This document shows, one piece after another, positions 43,624 to 51,948 of a stretch of DNA of 64,000 bases. A model generated the notes under the pieces. It did not search any database. It saw nothing but the letters and a program-made list of their open reading frames with translations, and was not told where the DNA came from. How positions within the stretch are numbered: the stretch's first letter is position 1; each line of letters starts with the position of its first letter. Source of the stretch: Polyangium mundeleinium (lineage in GTDB: Bacteria > Myxococcota_A > Polyangia > Polyangiales > Polyangiaceae); NCBI RefSeq assembly GCF_028369105.1, contig NZ_JAQNDO010000001.1, positions 7,844,501 to 7,908,500 on the forward strand, given 5' to 3'. Both the position numbers and the translations under genes were made by a program.

Positions 43624-45309
43624 TCATTTCTCCGGTTCGCCGCCGTCTGGTTTCTTCATCTGCGCGCGAAGCTGCGCGATCGCCTCACGCATCCTAGCAT
43701 CGTTCGGCGAAAGCTCGGCGGCGCGCTCCATCTCGACCCGCGCGGTCGTCTCCAGCCCGGCTGCCATGTAGGCCCGCGCCAGGGTGAGCCTGTACTCGCC
43801 GACACCAGGCGCAAGCTTCACCGCGCGCCGTGCGAAATCGAGGGCGCGGCGGTTGTTCTGGCCGCTCTTGAGTGTGCAAAACGCTACGCGCTCGTGAGGT
43901 CGGGGGTCATCTCCCCTCGCTTTGCAGACGTTCGCGAAACTCATGGCCGCCTCCGACCAGCGGCCCTGGCTGGCCTCGTATTCGGCCTGCCGCAAAAAGC
44001 CCTCCGCAAGCTCCGCCGCCGCCTGCTGCTGGGCCTCGGTCGCCTTGCGCGCGAGGCCCTCGTCCTCGGGCGCGAGAGCCACCGCGAGCCGATAGGCGTT
44101 CGCCGCGGCCGCGAGATCCCTCCGCTCGAGGGCCACCTTCGCCGCCAGCACGTACCGCTCGAGTTGCAGCCGCCGCGCCTCGTTCCTCGTCGCGTCATAG
44201 CGGCGGAAGGGATCCCCCGCGGGCTGGGAAGGCGTCGCGGGCGCGGTAGAGCCGCCGGCCATGTCGGGCACCGCGCGCCGGAGTGAATGGCTCGCGAGCT
44301 TCGCGCTGAAGGAACGGCGCATCCGCACGCTCTCCGGGCTCCCGCTCACATCCTCGCCAACGAGGCGCCCAGGCAACGTCGGAGGCCCGCTCCCCGGCGT
44401 ATCCTCGGCGGCTGCGACGACCGCGGGGATGTCGGTCGGATCGTGCTCCAGGAGCGCGGCCATCGTCCGGTTTCGACGCGTCTGCTCGAGGTACGCGTCG
44501 TACTCCGCGCGGCGCTGCTTCGACGTGAGCACGTCGTGCGCGAGCGTGAGCCTGTCGAAGATCGCCTCGATCCGTTGCTTGAACGTGCCGAGCTTCTTCC
44601 GGAAGTACTTGTCGGGATGGAACTCCGGCGCGAGCACCCAGTACGCGCTCTTGATCTGCTTCTTGTCCGCGTCGATGGGGACGCCGAGCAGCTCGTAGTG
44701 GTTGCGCTCGTCGAGCGCGTTGTAGAGCTCGATGACCCGCTTCTTCTTCGCGTGATCGAGATCGACGGGCTCTTCGAGCTCCGGATCGACGATCCGCGGC
44801 TGCTCGACCGTGAGTTCGATCGCGCGCCGTGTTGCGGGCGGCGCGTCGACGCCCGCGTCGACGCCGCTGCGGCGCTCGGCCGAGAGCTCGATGCTACGCC
44901 GGGTCGGCGGCGGCAGATCCGCGAGCGGCTCGAAGCTCCGGCGGCTCGCGGGCGGCGCATCGACCGTCGGCTCGAACCTCCGCGACGACGGCCCCGCGCC
45001 GAAGCTGCCTTCGAAACTGCGGCTCGGCGGGCCCTCGGTTCCCCGGCTCGACGCGGCGCCCGAGGCCGGCGCCACGCTCGGGTGCGCGCGACGGGACACC
45101 GGGGCCCTCGGCTCGTTGAAGTCGACGGCGCCGAGCACGAAGAGCCGATCCAGCGCAGTCGTCACCTCGGCTTGCGAGAGGCCGGTGATGAGCGAGAGCT
45201 CACGCTCGCTCACCACGCCGTCGATGCGCGAGAGCAGGTAAGCCTCGTCGGGCCTGAGCGGCAGCGACTTGATGTCGCACCCGGGCACCGGCCTAGGAAC
45301 ACGCACCAT
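43624..45309 (-). CDS. J-domain protein with winged-helix and TPR regions (Hsp70 co-chaperone)
   Basis: 561 residues. N-terminal winged-helix-like module (about 15-65, LPLRPDEAYLLSRIDGVVSE and LSQAEVTTALDRLFVLGAV), a low-complexity linker with SRRSFEPL-type repeats, and a J domain (about 205-275) with NHYELLGVPIDADKKQIKSA and the HPD motif in EFHPDKYFRKKLG, then a C-terminal TPR-like region (about 370-555, EYRLTLARAYMAAGLETTAR). It lacks the Cys-rich zinc region of DnaJ. 75 nt upstream of the Hsp70 gene; the two are expected to work together. Confidence 0.88.
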   Translation of the reverse strand: MVRVPRPVPGCDIKSLPLRPDEAYLLSRIDGVVSERELSLITGLSQAEVTTALDRLFVLGAVDFNEPRAPVSRRAHPSVAPASGAASSRGTEGPPSRSFEGSFGAGPSSRRFEPTVDAPPASRRSFEPLADLPPPTRRSIELSAERRSGVDAGVDAPPATRRAIELTVEQPRIVDPELEEPVDLDHAKKKRVIELYNALDERNHYELLGVPIDADKKQIKSAYWVLAPEFHPDKYFRKKLGTFKQRIEAIFDRLTLAHDVLTSKQRRAEYDAYLEQTRRNRTMAALLEHDPTDIPAVVAAAEDTPGSGPPTLPGRLVGEDVSGSPESVRMRRSFSAKLASHSLRRAVPDMAGGSTAPATPSQPAGDPFRRYDATRNEARRLQLERYVLAAKVALERRDLAAAANAYRLAVALAPEDEGLARKATEAQQQAAAELAEGFLRQAEYEASQGRWSEAAMSFANVCKARGDDPRPHERVAFCTLKSGQNNRRALDFARRAVKLAPGVGEYRLTLARAYMAAGLETTARVEMERAAELSPNDARMREAIAQLRAQMKKPDGGEPEK

Positions 45310-45350
45310 GGGGGAACCGGACGTAGCGGACGCGAAACCGAGCGTTCAGT

Positions 45351-46325
45351 CTAGTGAGGATCGAGCGCGCCCCGCAACGCAACCGGACGCCCGAGAGGCA
45401 CGAAGCTCCCGAGCCACGCCTCCGGCCATGCTGCAATGCGTCGTTCGAGCTCTGCCGTGATTCTCGTCATGAGAACGCCCTCGGCGCAAGAATCCGGACC
45501 AAGATCGTCGAGGGGAACGCGGGAGATCTGGACGATCGGGAGCGACGAACCCGCGGCGTTCGACCCCGACGCAGCCGGCGCGCACGTGCCCACGACCACC
45601 GCGGCTCGACGCGCGAGCGCGATCCGTGCGGGGCCGATCGGAACAAGGACATCCGCGCCGAAGAGGCGTCGGGTGACCGAGGGTACACGCGCGGGGACAT
45701 CGACGAGAAATCCCACGGCGCGGCCTTTTGCAAGCTCGCGTGCGATGGACAGCGCGGCGCCGCGCCGGCCCCGGTAGAGTGAACGAACCCCTCGCGGACG
45801 ACGCAGCCGCTCGTAGAGCTCGGTGAAGCGCGGGTCGTAGCTCTCGCGCGCGACCGTGGCCACCGGGAATCCCTCCTCGACGAGGAGCGCGGCCATGCGC
45901 TCCCAGGGCCCGAGGTGCGCTGCGACGAACACCACGCCGCGCCCCTCCGCGAGCGCCTCCGCGAACACCCGATGCGACGCCGGATCGAGAGAGAGCCGCG
46001 CGCCTGCGCGCTCGCCCGGCCGCAAGAGATCGAGCGTGTCGGCGAGCATCTCCGCGACGGTCGTGAAGACACTTTGAGCACGAACGTTTGAGGGACCGAG
46101 CCCGGCTTCGAGCCTCGTCGTGACGATCCGCCGCGTGCGCGGGAGGACGACGTACGCGACGAGCCCGAGCGCGCGACAAACGGCTCGGAGAGCACGCCGC
46201 GGGAGGAGCAACGCGAAGGCCAGAAGGGCCCGCACGAGGACGTACACGACGTCGTTCTTCAGCCGTTGCCGCGGGGTCCACGTCCCTCCCTCGCGGACGT
46301 CGGCGACGGGCTCTTCGCTCGCCAC
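45351..46325 (-). CDS. Lipid A-type lysophospholipid acyltransferase (LpxL/HtrB family)
   Basis: 324 residues. N-terminal hydrophobic segment (VLVRALLAFALLLPRRALR) and the acyltransferase catalytic motif in VFVAAHLGPWERMAALLVEE (H-x4-D/E type, His followed by Glu). Downstream is the family's LVDVPARVPSVTRRLFGAD block that usually reads xxDqxxxxxxGvxvxFfG. It would add a secondary acyl chain to a lipid A precursor in the inner membrane; the acyl donor cannot be told. GTG start 8 nt after the lipoprotein stop, so it is likely part of the sigma factor operon. Confidence 0.86.
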   Translation of the reverse strand: MASEEPVADVREGGTWTPRQRLKNDVVYVLVRALLAFALLLPRRALRAVCRALGLVAYVVLPRTRRIVTTRLEAGLGPSNVRAQSVFTTVAEMLADTLDLLRPGERAGARLSLDPASHRVFAEALAEGRGVVFVAAHLGPWERMAALLVEEGFPVATVARESYDPRFTELYERLRRPRGVRSLYRGRRGAALSIARELAKGRAVGFLVDVPARVPSVTRRLFGADVLVPIGPARIALARRAAVVVGTCAPAASGSNAAGSSLPIVQISRVPLDDLGPDSCAEGVLMTRITAELERRIAAWPEAWLGSFVPLGRPVALRGALDPH

Positions 46326-46333
46326 GCGCGTGC

Positions 46334-46924
46334 TCAGCGCGCGCCGCCGTCGCCGAGCGCCGAGGAGATCACCTGATCCTGGATCCGCACGGCCTCGTCG
46401 AACGCATCCATCGCGGCCTTGCGCGCGCGATCGCGATCGGCGCCCTCGGGAAGCGACTTCGCGCGCCGCTCCTCGACGAGCCCACGCACCTCGAAGAGGT
46501 GGCCACGGAAGTACGTCGTCTCCTGTGCCAGCGCGAGCCCCGCGTCGACGTCGCGAAGCGCCGTGTCGAACTCGCTGCGCGCGCTGCGCAGATCAGCGAG
46601 GCGTGCGTACGTGTCCGAGAGGACCTCGCTCGCCTCGGGCAGAGGCGTCGCGCCGCCGGGGCGCGCGCCGCCCGTGAGCGATTCCAGTGAGGCGATCGCG
46701 CCTGCCACGTCGCCCGAGGCCTCCGCGAGATCGGCCTTGTGGTGCGCGGCGCGCGCCTTCGACAGGAACGCGAGCAGCACCGAGTCGACGACCGGCGTGG
46801 CACCTGGCTCGCACGCCGAAGGCTGCGTCGCTGCGCGCTCCGATCGCGCGCAGCTCACGCCGACGGCGCTCATCACCGCGAGCACGAGCGCCGCGATCGT
46901 GATCTTCGCCGAGCTGCGCTTCAT
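46334..46924 (-). CDS. Hypothetical TPR-like lipoprotein
   Basis: 196 residues. Signal peptide with lipobox-like VGVSCA after KITIAALVLAVMSA. The mature part is helical with repeated Ala-rich pairs (FLSKARAAHHKADLAEASGD, YARLADLRSARSEFDTALRD, YFRGHLFEVRGLVEERRAKS), like TPR repeats. No family named. The ATG overlaps the previous stop as ATGA. Confidence 0.78.
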   Translation of the reverse strand: MKRSSAKITIAALVLAVMSAVGVSCARSERAATQPSACEPGATPVVDSVLLAFLSKARAAHHKADLAEASGDVAGAIASLESLTGGARPGGATPLPEASEVLSDTYARLADLRSARSEFDTALRDVDAGLALAQETTYFRGHLFEVRGLVEERRAKSLPEGADRDRARKAAMDAFDEAVRIQDQVISSALGDGGAR

Positions 46925-47631
46925 CGCACACCCCACAAGGCGAAGCGGTTCTGCCGGAGCTCCGTGGCGCGCGCGCTCGCGATGCGATCGACGCGCGCCG
47001 ACGCGCCGCCGACACGCGGGAACGGCGTGTCGAAGAGCTCGCCTGCCGAGCGCGATCGCTGAAGCTCCGAAGCCTCCGCGACCGTGCTCTCCGTCGAAGG
47101 ACGCAGCGTGAGCACGAAGCCCGCAGCCGCTGCGACCGCCATGACGACCGCCGCCGTGACGACCGAAAGCACGCGCCCCTTGCGCGGCTGCGCCGACGTT
47201 CGTCCGAGCGCGCGCGCGATGAGCGCCTCGTTCCGGAGCGGCTCGATCGCGCGCGGCTTGTGCGCCGCGACGAGCGCCTCCGCCAGCTCCGCGAGCGGCG
47301 CCCTCCGTTCCTCTCCACGAGGCGCGTCGAGCGCATCACGCAACCGTGTGGCACCCGCGCGCTCGGAGGCCGTCGGCGGCTCGTCCTCGCTCTCGGCGCG
47401 CGCCTCGCTCTTGCCGAGCGCGCGCTCGATCAGCGCGTCGTTCAGCGCGTCGTCGAGCGACGCCGGCGCGCTCGCCGATCGCAGCACCACGGCGAGCGGG
47501 TGCTCTCCCTTCTCCAGCGACGCGCGGAGCGCCTCGGCCTCCGCGAGCTCCTCGGGCGACGGCGGCGACTCGTCCTCGAACGCCACGCGCTCGTCCGGAC
47601 GAACCAACCTGAGCTTGTGCTCCCTTTTCAT
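46921..47631 (-). CDS. Single-span membrane protein, possible anti-sigma factor
   Basis: 236 residues. A long acidic/basic cytoplasmic N-terminal half with two similar Ala/Leu/Glu-rich segments (LDDALNDALIERALGKSEAR and IEPLRNEALIARALGRTSAQ), then one membrane helix near 155-175 (VVTAAVVMAVAAAAGFVLTL) and a short periplasmic tail. The layout, and the coupling (ATGA overlap) to an ECF sigma factor, suggest it holds that sigma factor; no HxxxCxxC ZAS motif is present, so this is inference. Confidence 0.7.
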   Translation of the reverse strand: MKREHKLRLVRPDERVAFEDESPPSPEELAEAEALRASLEKGEHPLAVVLRSASAPASLDDALNDALIERALGKSEARAESEDEPPTASERAGATRLRDALDAPRGEERRAPLAELAEALVAAHKPRAIEPLRNEALIARALGRTSAQPRKGRVLSVVTAAVVMAVAAAAGFVLTLRPSTESTVAEASELQRSRSAGELFDTPFPRVGGASARVDRIASARATELRQNRFALWGVR

Positions 47632-48272
47632 CGCGGAGCCTCCCTCGACGCGAGCTTGCCCTCGGCCACGCGAGGCACGTCGATCGCCTTCTTCAGCGCT
47701 GCGAGCGCGCGGTGCAGCACCACGTCGAACGTCGAGACCGTCACGCCGAGCGCGCTCGCCACCTCTTCGCGGGATCGCTCTTCGAGCACGCGCAGCCGGA
47801 TCGCCTCGGCGTACCGCGGATGGATCGATCGCAAGGCCGCTTCGACCCGCGCGCGCGCCTCGGCGAGGTCACGCTTCTCGCAGAGCTCTGCCTCGCCGTT
47901 TGTCTGTGGATCGGCCTCGGCCGCGTCGATCTCGCGCTGCAGATCGTCTGGCTCGTAGAGCGTCTCGCGCTTGCGTGATCGCAGGATGTCGTACGCGATG
48001 CGCAGACCCACGACGCGCAGCCACGGGTAGACGCCCGCGTCTTGCCACTGGAACTGATGGAACCGCTCCACGACGCGCGCGTACGTCTCGGCGAGCGCGT
48101 CCTGCGCGAGCGCCTCGCGCCCGAGACGCGGCAGCAGCACCGAGCGGTAGAGGATCGGCCCGTAGCGACGCAGGAGCTGCCCGAGCGCCGCGCGATCCCC
48201 GGCCCTCGCGCGCTCGCAGAGCTCGCGCTCTGCTTCGAGATCCGTACGCGCAACGGCCACGGACGCCACCAT
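47628..48272 (-). CDS. ECF-family RNA polymerase sigma factor
   Basis: 214 residues. Sigma region 2 (about 15-85): ELCERARAGDRAALGQLLRR, DALAETYARVVERFHQFQW and WLRVVGLRIAYDILRSRKR. Sigma region 4 (about 150-200): ALRSIHPRYAEAIRLRVLEE and REEVASALGVTVSTFDVVLH. ATG 48272 gives the usual ECF N-terminus; an ATG at 48380 would add 36 residues of Pro/Arg-rich sequence. It leads an operon with the membrane protein, the lipoprotein and probably the acyltransferase, suggesting an envelope response. Confidence 0.88.
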   Translation of the reverse strand: MVASVAVARTDLEAERELCERARAGDRAALGQLLRRYGPILYRSVLLPRLGREALAQDALAETYARVVERFHQFQWQDAGVYPWLRVVGLRIAYDILRSRKRETLYEPDDLQREIDAAEADPQTNGEAELCEKRDLAEARARVEAALRSIHPRYAEAIRLRVLEERSREEVASALGVTVSTFDVVLHRALAALKKAIDVPRVAEGKLASREAPR

Positions 48273-48578
48273 ACCTGGACTCGGCCTCGGCCGCACAGCC
48301 TGGACCGGCGACGGCTTCTCCGCGCGCGGCAAGGGCACCGGACGACGACCGAGCCCGACCGCGAGCAGAAGCGCCGCCATCGGATCCTGGGCGGGCGGCG
48401 CGAGCGGACGGAACGCGAGGGCTAACGCTTGCACGCCCGGAGAACGGCCTTTGCCGCTCGACCTTACGGGCGATCGCCACCACATTGAGCCCCGGCGCGC
48501 GGTCACGCGCCCCATCCTCCGGCCTCGAACGGATTTTCTCGCTGCAAAGGCCGGAGTTTCCACCAAGGGAGCGACGAC
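48273..48578. other. Intergenic region between divergent sigma factor and rhomboid genes
   Basis: 306 nt without a supported gene. It must hold the promoters of both directions, but no convincing -35/-10 or -24/-12 pair was found by eye. The only clear element is an AAGGGAG ribosome binding site just before the TTG at 48579. Confidence 0.5.
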
Positions 48579-49541
48579 TTGACCGAAGAAGCTCACTCCT
48601 CGCGGACGAAGGCGGTGCCCTGCGCGCGCTGCGGCGCGCTGAACGGAGCCGGCTTCGATCGCTGCGTCCGCTGCGGGCAGGCGCTCTCCACCGTCGCTCG
48701 TTCCGTCGATCGCCTCGGCGCGCGGCTCGATCCGGACGCGCTCCTCGCCTCGAAGCTCGTGATTGGGCTCACGCTCCTGGTGTTTGCGGCGCAGGTGTAT
48801 GTCGCGCTCCGCACGCGGGGCTCCGAGGACGCGCTCTCGGCGCTGCTTCGCCCGGCGCCGATCGACACCCTCCGGTTCGGGGCGGTCCACGTGCTGCTCG
48901 TCTTTGCGGAGCCGTGGCGGCTCGTCTCCGCGATCTTCGTGCATTTCGGCGCCTTGCACCTGCTCGGCAACATGTTCGTGCTCTCGTGGCTCGGCCGGAT
49001 CGCCGAGCCCGCGGTGGGGCCAGCGCGCTTCCTCCTGACGTACGTCGCGGCGGGCGTCTTCGGGTTCGTCGCCTCGATGGCCTACACGCTCCTCTTTGAT
49101 CCCTCGGGCGGGGCCCTCACGGCGGGCGCGAGCGGCGCCGTCTTCGGGATCATGGGGCTCGTGCTGGGGATGCTGTATCGACAGCGAAACCCGCAGTGGA
49201 AGCGGTTCGCCCTGCAAGCCGTGCTCCTCAACGTGGTGCTCGGCTTCGCCATCAACCAGGCGAACGTCGGCCTGCTCATCAACAACATCGCCCACCTGGG
49301 CGGCCTCGCCGTCGGGATCCTGCTCGGCGTGATTTTTGCTCGACCCGTGCGAGTTTCCAGCGGGAGCGGGAAATCCGACCTCGGGATGAACGTCGCCGCG
49401 GGTCTCGGCCTGCTCACGTGCGTGGCTTCGCTCGTCCTGGCACAGCTCTCGCCGACGTGGCGCGAGCTGCAACAGAGCGAAGAGCGTTCGTCGCGACGTG
49501 CGGTTCAAACGGGGGCTGTCGATTTCCAGACGAAGCGGTGA
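48579..49541 (+). CDS. Rhomboid-family intramembrane serine protease with zinc-ribbon N-terminus
   Basis: 320 residues from a TTG start preceded by GGGAG at 7-8 nt. A cytoplasmic zinc ribbon comes first (CARCGALNGAGFDRCVRCG, two CxxC pairs). The rhomboid core follows: FVHFGALHLLGNMFVLSWLG, the catalytic serine Ser185 in TAGASGAVFGIMG, and the catalytic histidine His239 in NNIAHLGGLAVGILLG. About seven helices, the last (AAGLGLLTCVASLVLAQ) after the core. The protease cleaves membrane proteins within the bilayer; substrates unknown. Confidence 0.92.
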   Translation: MTEEAHSSRTKAVPCARCGALNGAGFDRCVRCGQALSTVARSVDRLGARLDPDALLASKLVIGLTLLVFAAQVYVALRTRGSEDALSALLRPAPIDTLRFGAVHVLLVFAEPWRLVSAIFVHFGALHLLGNMFVLSWLGRIAEPAVGPARFLLTYVAAGVFGFVASMAYTLLFDPSGGALTAGASGAVFGIMGLVLGMLYRQRNPQWKRFALQAVLLNVVLGFAINQANVGLLINNIAHLGGLAVGILLGVIFARPVRVSSGSGKSDLGMNVAAGLGLLTCVASLVLAQLSPTWRELQQSEERSSRRAVQTGAVDFQTKR

Positions 49542-49600
49542 TTGCAAATTCGGCTCTGACCGTCTACCGCCTCGTATCGATTTCTTCCCCAGGAGACGCC

Positions 49601-50311
49601 ATGTCGCACAGCTCGCTTCGGCTCGCCCTTCTCGCCTCCGCGGTCGCCCTTGGCGGCTGCACCGTCTACGTCAACAACCGCCCGCCGACGAACCAGCAGC
49701 AGCAGCAAGCGCAGCCGGCACGGCAGCCGTCCCGCGGCATCCGCCGCCCGACGAACGCTCAGCGGCCCACCACCACGACGCCGACCGGCACACAAACCGG
49801 GACCACCAAGCCCGTCGTCGAGCCCCCGCGCATCAACGGCCGCACCGCCTTCGGCAACGGCTCGCTCGGCGCCTTCAAGGGCTACGCGTACGTGATCCCC
49901 GACACGACGACGAAGCTGCCGGACCTCTCGAAGATGGTCCCCTTCGCGACGCTGCTCACCGACAGCTTCATCGTCCAGCGCCAGGAGTTCTCCGGCGGCT
50001 TCCCCGGCGTCCTCGCCCAGGAAGAGTGGTTCGCGATTCGTTACGAGGGTGCCTTCGACGTCCCGCGCGACTCCCCCTACACGTTCAAGCTCGTCTCCGA
50101 CGACGGCGCCATCCTCTACATCGATGGCGAGAAGCTCGTCGACAACGACGGCCTGCACGCGCCCCAGGAGGCCGCGGGCACGAAGACCCTCAAGACCGGC
50201 CGCCACCAGCTCCGCCTCGATTACATGCAGGGCAAGAAGGGTACGGTCGCTCTCACCCTCTCGGTGGGTGAAGGCGACGCCGCGCCGCGTCCCCTCGTGG
50301 GCGTTCGCTAG
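49601..50311 (+). CDS. PA14-domain lipoprotein
   Basis: 236 residues. Signal peptide with lipobox LGGCT, a Gln/Pro/Thr-rich linker (about 25-70), and a PA14 domain (about 85-225): GSLGAFKGYAYVIPDTTTKL, WFAIRYEGAFDVPRDSPYTF, VSDDGAILYIDGEKLVDNDG and HQLRLDYMQGKKGTVALTL. PA14 domains bind carbohydrates or act as spacers. AGGAGA lies 5 nt before the ATG. Exposed on the outer envelope; ligand unknown. Confidence 0.87.
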   Translation: MSHSSLRLALLASAVALGGCTVYVNNRPPTNQQQQQAQPARQPSRGIRRPTNAQRPTTTTPTGTQTGTTKPVVEPPRINGRTAFGNGSLGAFKGYAYVIPDTTTKLPDLSKMVPFATLLTDSFIVQRQEFSGGFPGVLAQEEWFAIRYEGAFDVPRDSPYTFKLVSDDGAILYIDGEKLVDNDGLHAPQEAAGTKTLKTGRHQLRLDYMQGKKGTVALTLSVGEGDAAPRPLVGVR

Positions 50312-50443
50312 CTCTCTCGCGCGCGCATCTCCCCACGATCCCGACTCTCTCCGCCCTTCGTTCGCCCAACCCCTCGCAAGCGCCTTCGATCCTGCGGCTT
50401 ATTCGACGCGGCGGGTGGCCATGATGCTATCGTCGCCTCGCGT

Positions 50444-51928
50444 ATGGCGTCGGTGAACCCGCTCTCGCGGGAGCTCGTCTTCAAGATCGTCTATTACGGC
50501 CCGGGGCTCGGCGGGAAGACGACCACGCTCGAGTACATCCACGCGACGGCCAAGCCCGAGCACCGCGGCAAGCTCGTCTCGCTCGCGACGCCCGTCGACC
50601 GCACGCTCTACTTCGACTTCCTACCGATGCGCCTGCCGCCCATCCGCGGCATGAACGTGCGGCTGCAACTCTTCACCGTCCCCGGGCAGGTCTACTTCAA
50701 CGCGACCCGCAAGCTCGTGCTCACGGGCTCCGACGGCATCGTGTTCGTGAGCGACTCGCAAATCGCGCGCGCCGACGCGAACCTCGAGAGCTTCGACAAC
50801 CTGCGCGACAACCTCGCCGATCAAGGCCGAAACGTCGCGGACATGCCCATCGTCTTCCAGCACAACAAGCGCGACCTGCCCGACGTGCTCCCCATGGAGG
50901 AGCTCGACAGGATGCTGAACCGCTTCCGCGCGCCATCCCTGCCCGCGTCGGCGAAGACGGGCATGGGCGTGTACGAGACGCTGGAGCGGATCACGCAGGT
51001 CGTGCTCGCGGCGTTCGAGTCGCAGATCCCCGAGTCCGTGCGCGCCGCCGCCGCAGAGGCCTATGATCCGGCCGAAGAAGGGCTCGCCGCGGCGCTGCGC
51101 GACGCCTCGCGCAGCGATCGTCCGCCCGTGAGCGCCGCGATGATCAACCGCGTGGCCCCGAGCCGCGCTTGGGGCAGCGTGCCGCCCGACACGGGCATCG
51201 AGGAGCCCGAGGAGCTGAAGAGCCCCGCGATGCGCCCGCCTCCCCTGCCCGTCACGAGCTTCCCCGAGGCCCAGGAAGAGCCCACGCCGTCGAGCGCGCA
51301 GCTCGCGATCGCGCCGCCCGCCGAGGCGCCGATCCTGCCGAAGACGGAGTCCGTGCGGCCCGCGCCGCCCCCGTCCGTGCAGTCCCCGCCCACGGCTGGC
51401 AGGCCGCGCGCGCCCGAGTCGGTTCGCAGCCGGACGCGTGGCTCCGTCTTCCCTCCGCCGAAGCCGTTCGCGCCGCTCGTCCCGCAAGCGCCGGCGCCTC
51501 CGCCGTCAGCGCCGGCCACGAACCAAACGTCCGTGAACATCGCGGCGAAGGCCGAAGCTGCCGTGCACGTCGAGGCGCCGAGGGGCACCGGGCTTTCGTT
51601 CGCGGAGCTCTGGCCCGACGGCGATCACGCGCTCGTGCACAACGTCGAAGCGTCCATCGCGAGCGGTCGCTACGCCGAGGCGATCGAGCAGTGTGATGGG
51701 CTCGTGGCGCGCCAGCTCGCGAGCGCCGCGAGCTTGTTCGGCGCCTCGGATGCGCCGCGGGATCCTGGGGCGGTGCCGCTCTTGCTCGGGCTCGATGGAC
51801 GCCGGTACCTGTCCTTCCGCGCGACCGTGCGCACGGCGCGCGGGGGCGGAAAGATGACCGCGCGCGACGCGCTCGCGGCCTACGCGTTCGCGGTCGACGC
51901 GCGGCTCGCGCGAAGCTCGATTCGCTGA
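50444..51928 (+). CDS. MglA-like small GTPase with long proline-rich C-terminal extension
   Basis: 494 residues. GTPase domain about 1-195: P-loop YYGPGLGGKTTTLEYIH, switch region LVSLATPVDRTLYFDFLP, LFTVPGQVYFNATRKLVL (with V/P in the DxxG position, as in MglA-type proteins), and the base-specificity motif HNKRDLP. The rest (about 200-390) is Pro/Ala/Ser-rich and disordered, ending in a folded helical domain (about 390-490, SFAELWPDGDHALVHNVEAS). MglA sets cell polarity and motility in Myxococcus; this longer paralogue probably acts in polarity or cell-surface traffic. It is convergent with the rod-shape operon. Confidence 0.88.
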   Translation: MASVNPLSRELVFKIVYYGPGLGGKTTTLEYIHATAKPEHRGKLVSLATPVDRTLYFDFLPMRLPPIRGMNVRLQLFTVPGQVYFNATRKLVLTGSDGIVFVSDSQIARADANLESFDNLRDNLADQGRNVADMPIVFQHNKRDLPDVLPMEELDRMLNRFRAPSLPASAKTGMGVYETLERITQVVLAAFESQIPESVRAAAAEAYDPAEEGLAAALRDASRSDRPPVSAAMINRVAPSRAWGSVPPDTGIEEPEELKSPAMRPPPLPVTSFPEAQEEPTPSSAQLAIAPPAEAPILPKTESVRPAPPPSVQSPPTAGRPRAPESVRSRTRGSVFPPPKPFAPLVPQAPAPPPSAPATNQTSVNIAAKAEAAVHVEAPRGTGLSFAELWPDGDHALVHNVEASIASGRYAEAIEQCDGLVARQLASAASLFGASDAPRDPGAVPLLLGLDGRRYLSFRATVRTARGGGKMTARDALAAYAFAVDARLARSSIR

Positions 51929-51932
51929 AGGA

Positions 51933-51948
51933 ACCGCCTAGAGGCGGT
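51933..51948. terminator. Short hairpin at a convergent gene junction
   Basis: ACCGCCTAGAGGCGGT is a 16-nt palindrome spanning the 3' ends of the MglA-like gene and rodA, including the rodA stop codon. No T-run follows on either side, so termination is possible but unproven. Confidence 0.35.

Noticed and set aside
47628-49547. Long leftward frame joining the sigma factor with sequence opposite the rhomboid gene
   Set aside because: Similarity to ECF sigma factors begins just after 48272, while the upstream part mirrors the well-supported rhomboid gene.
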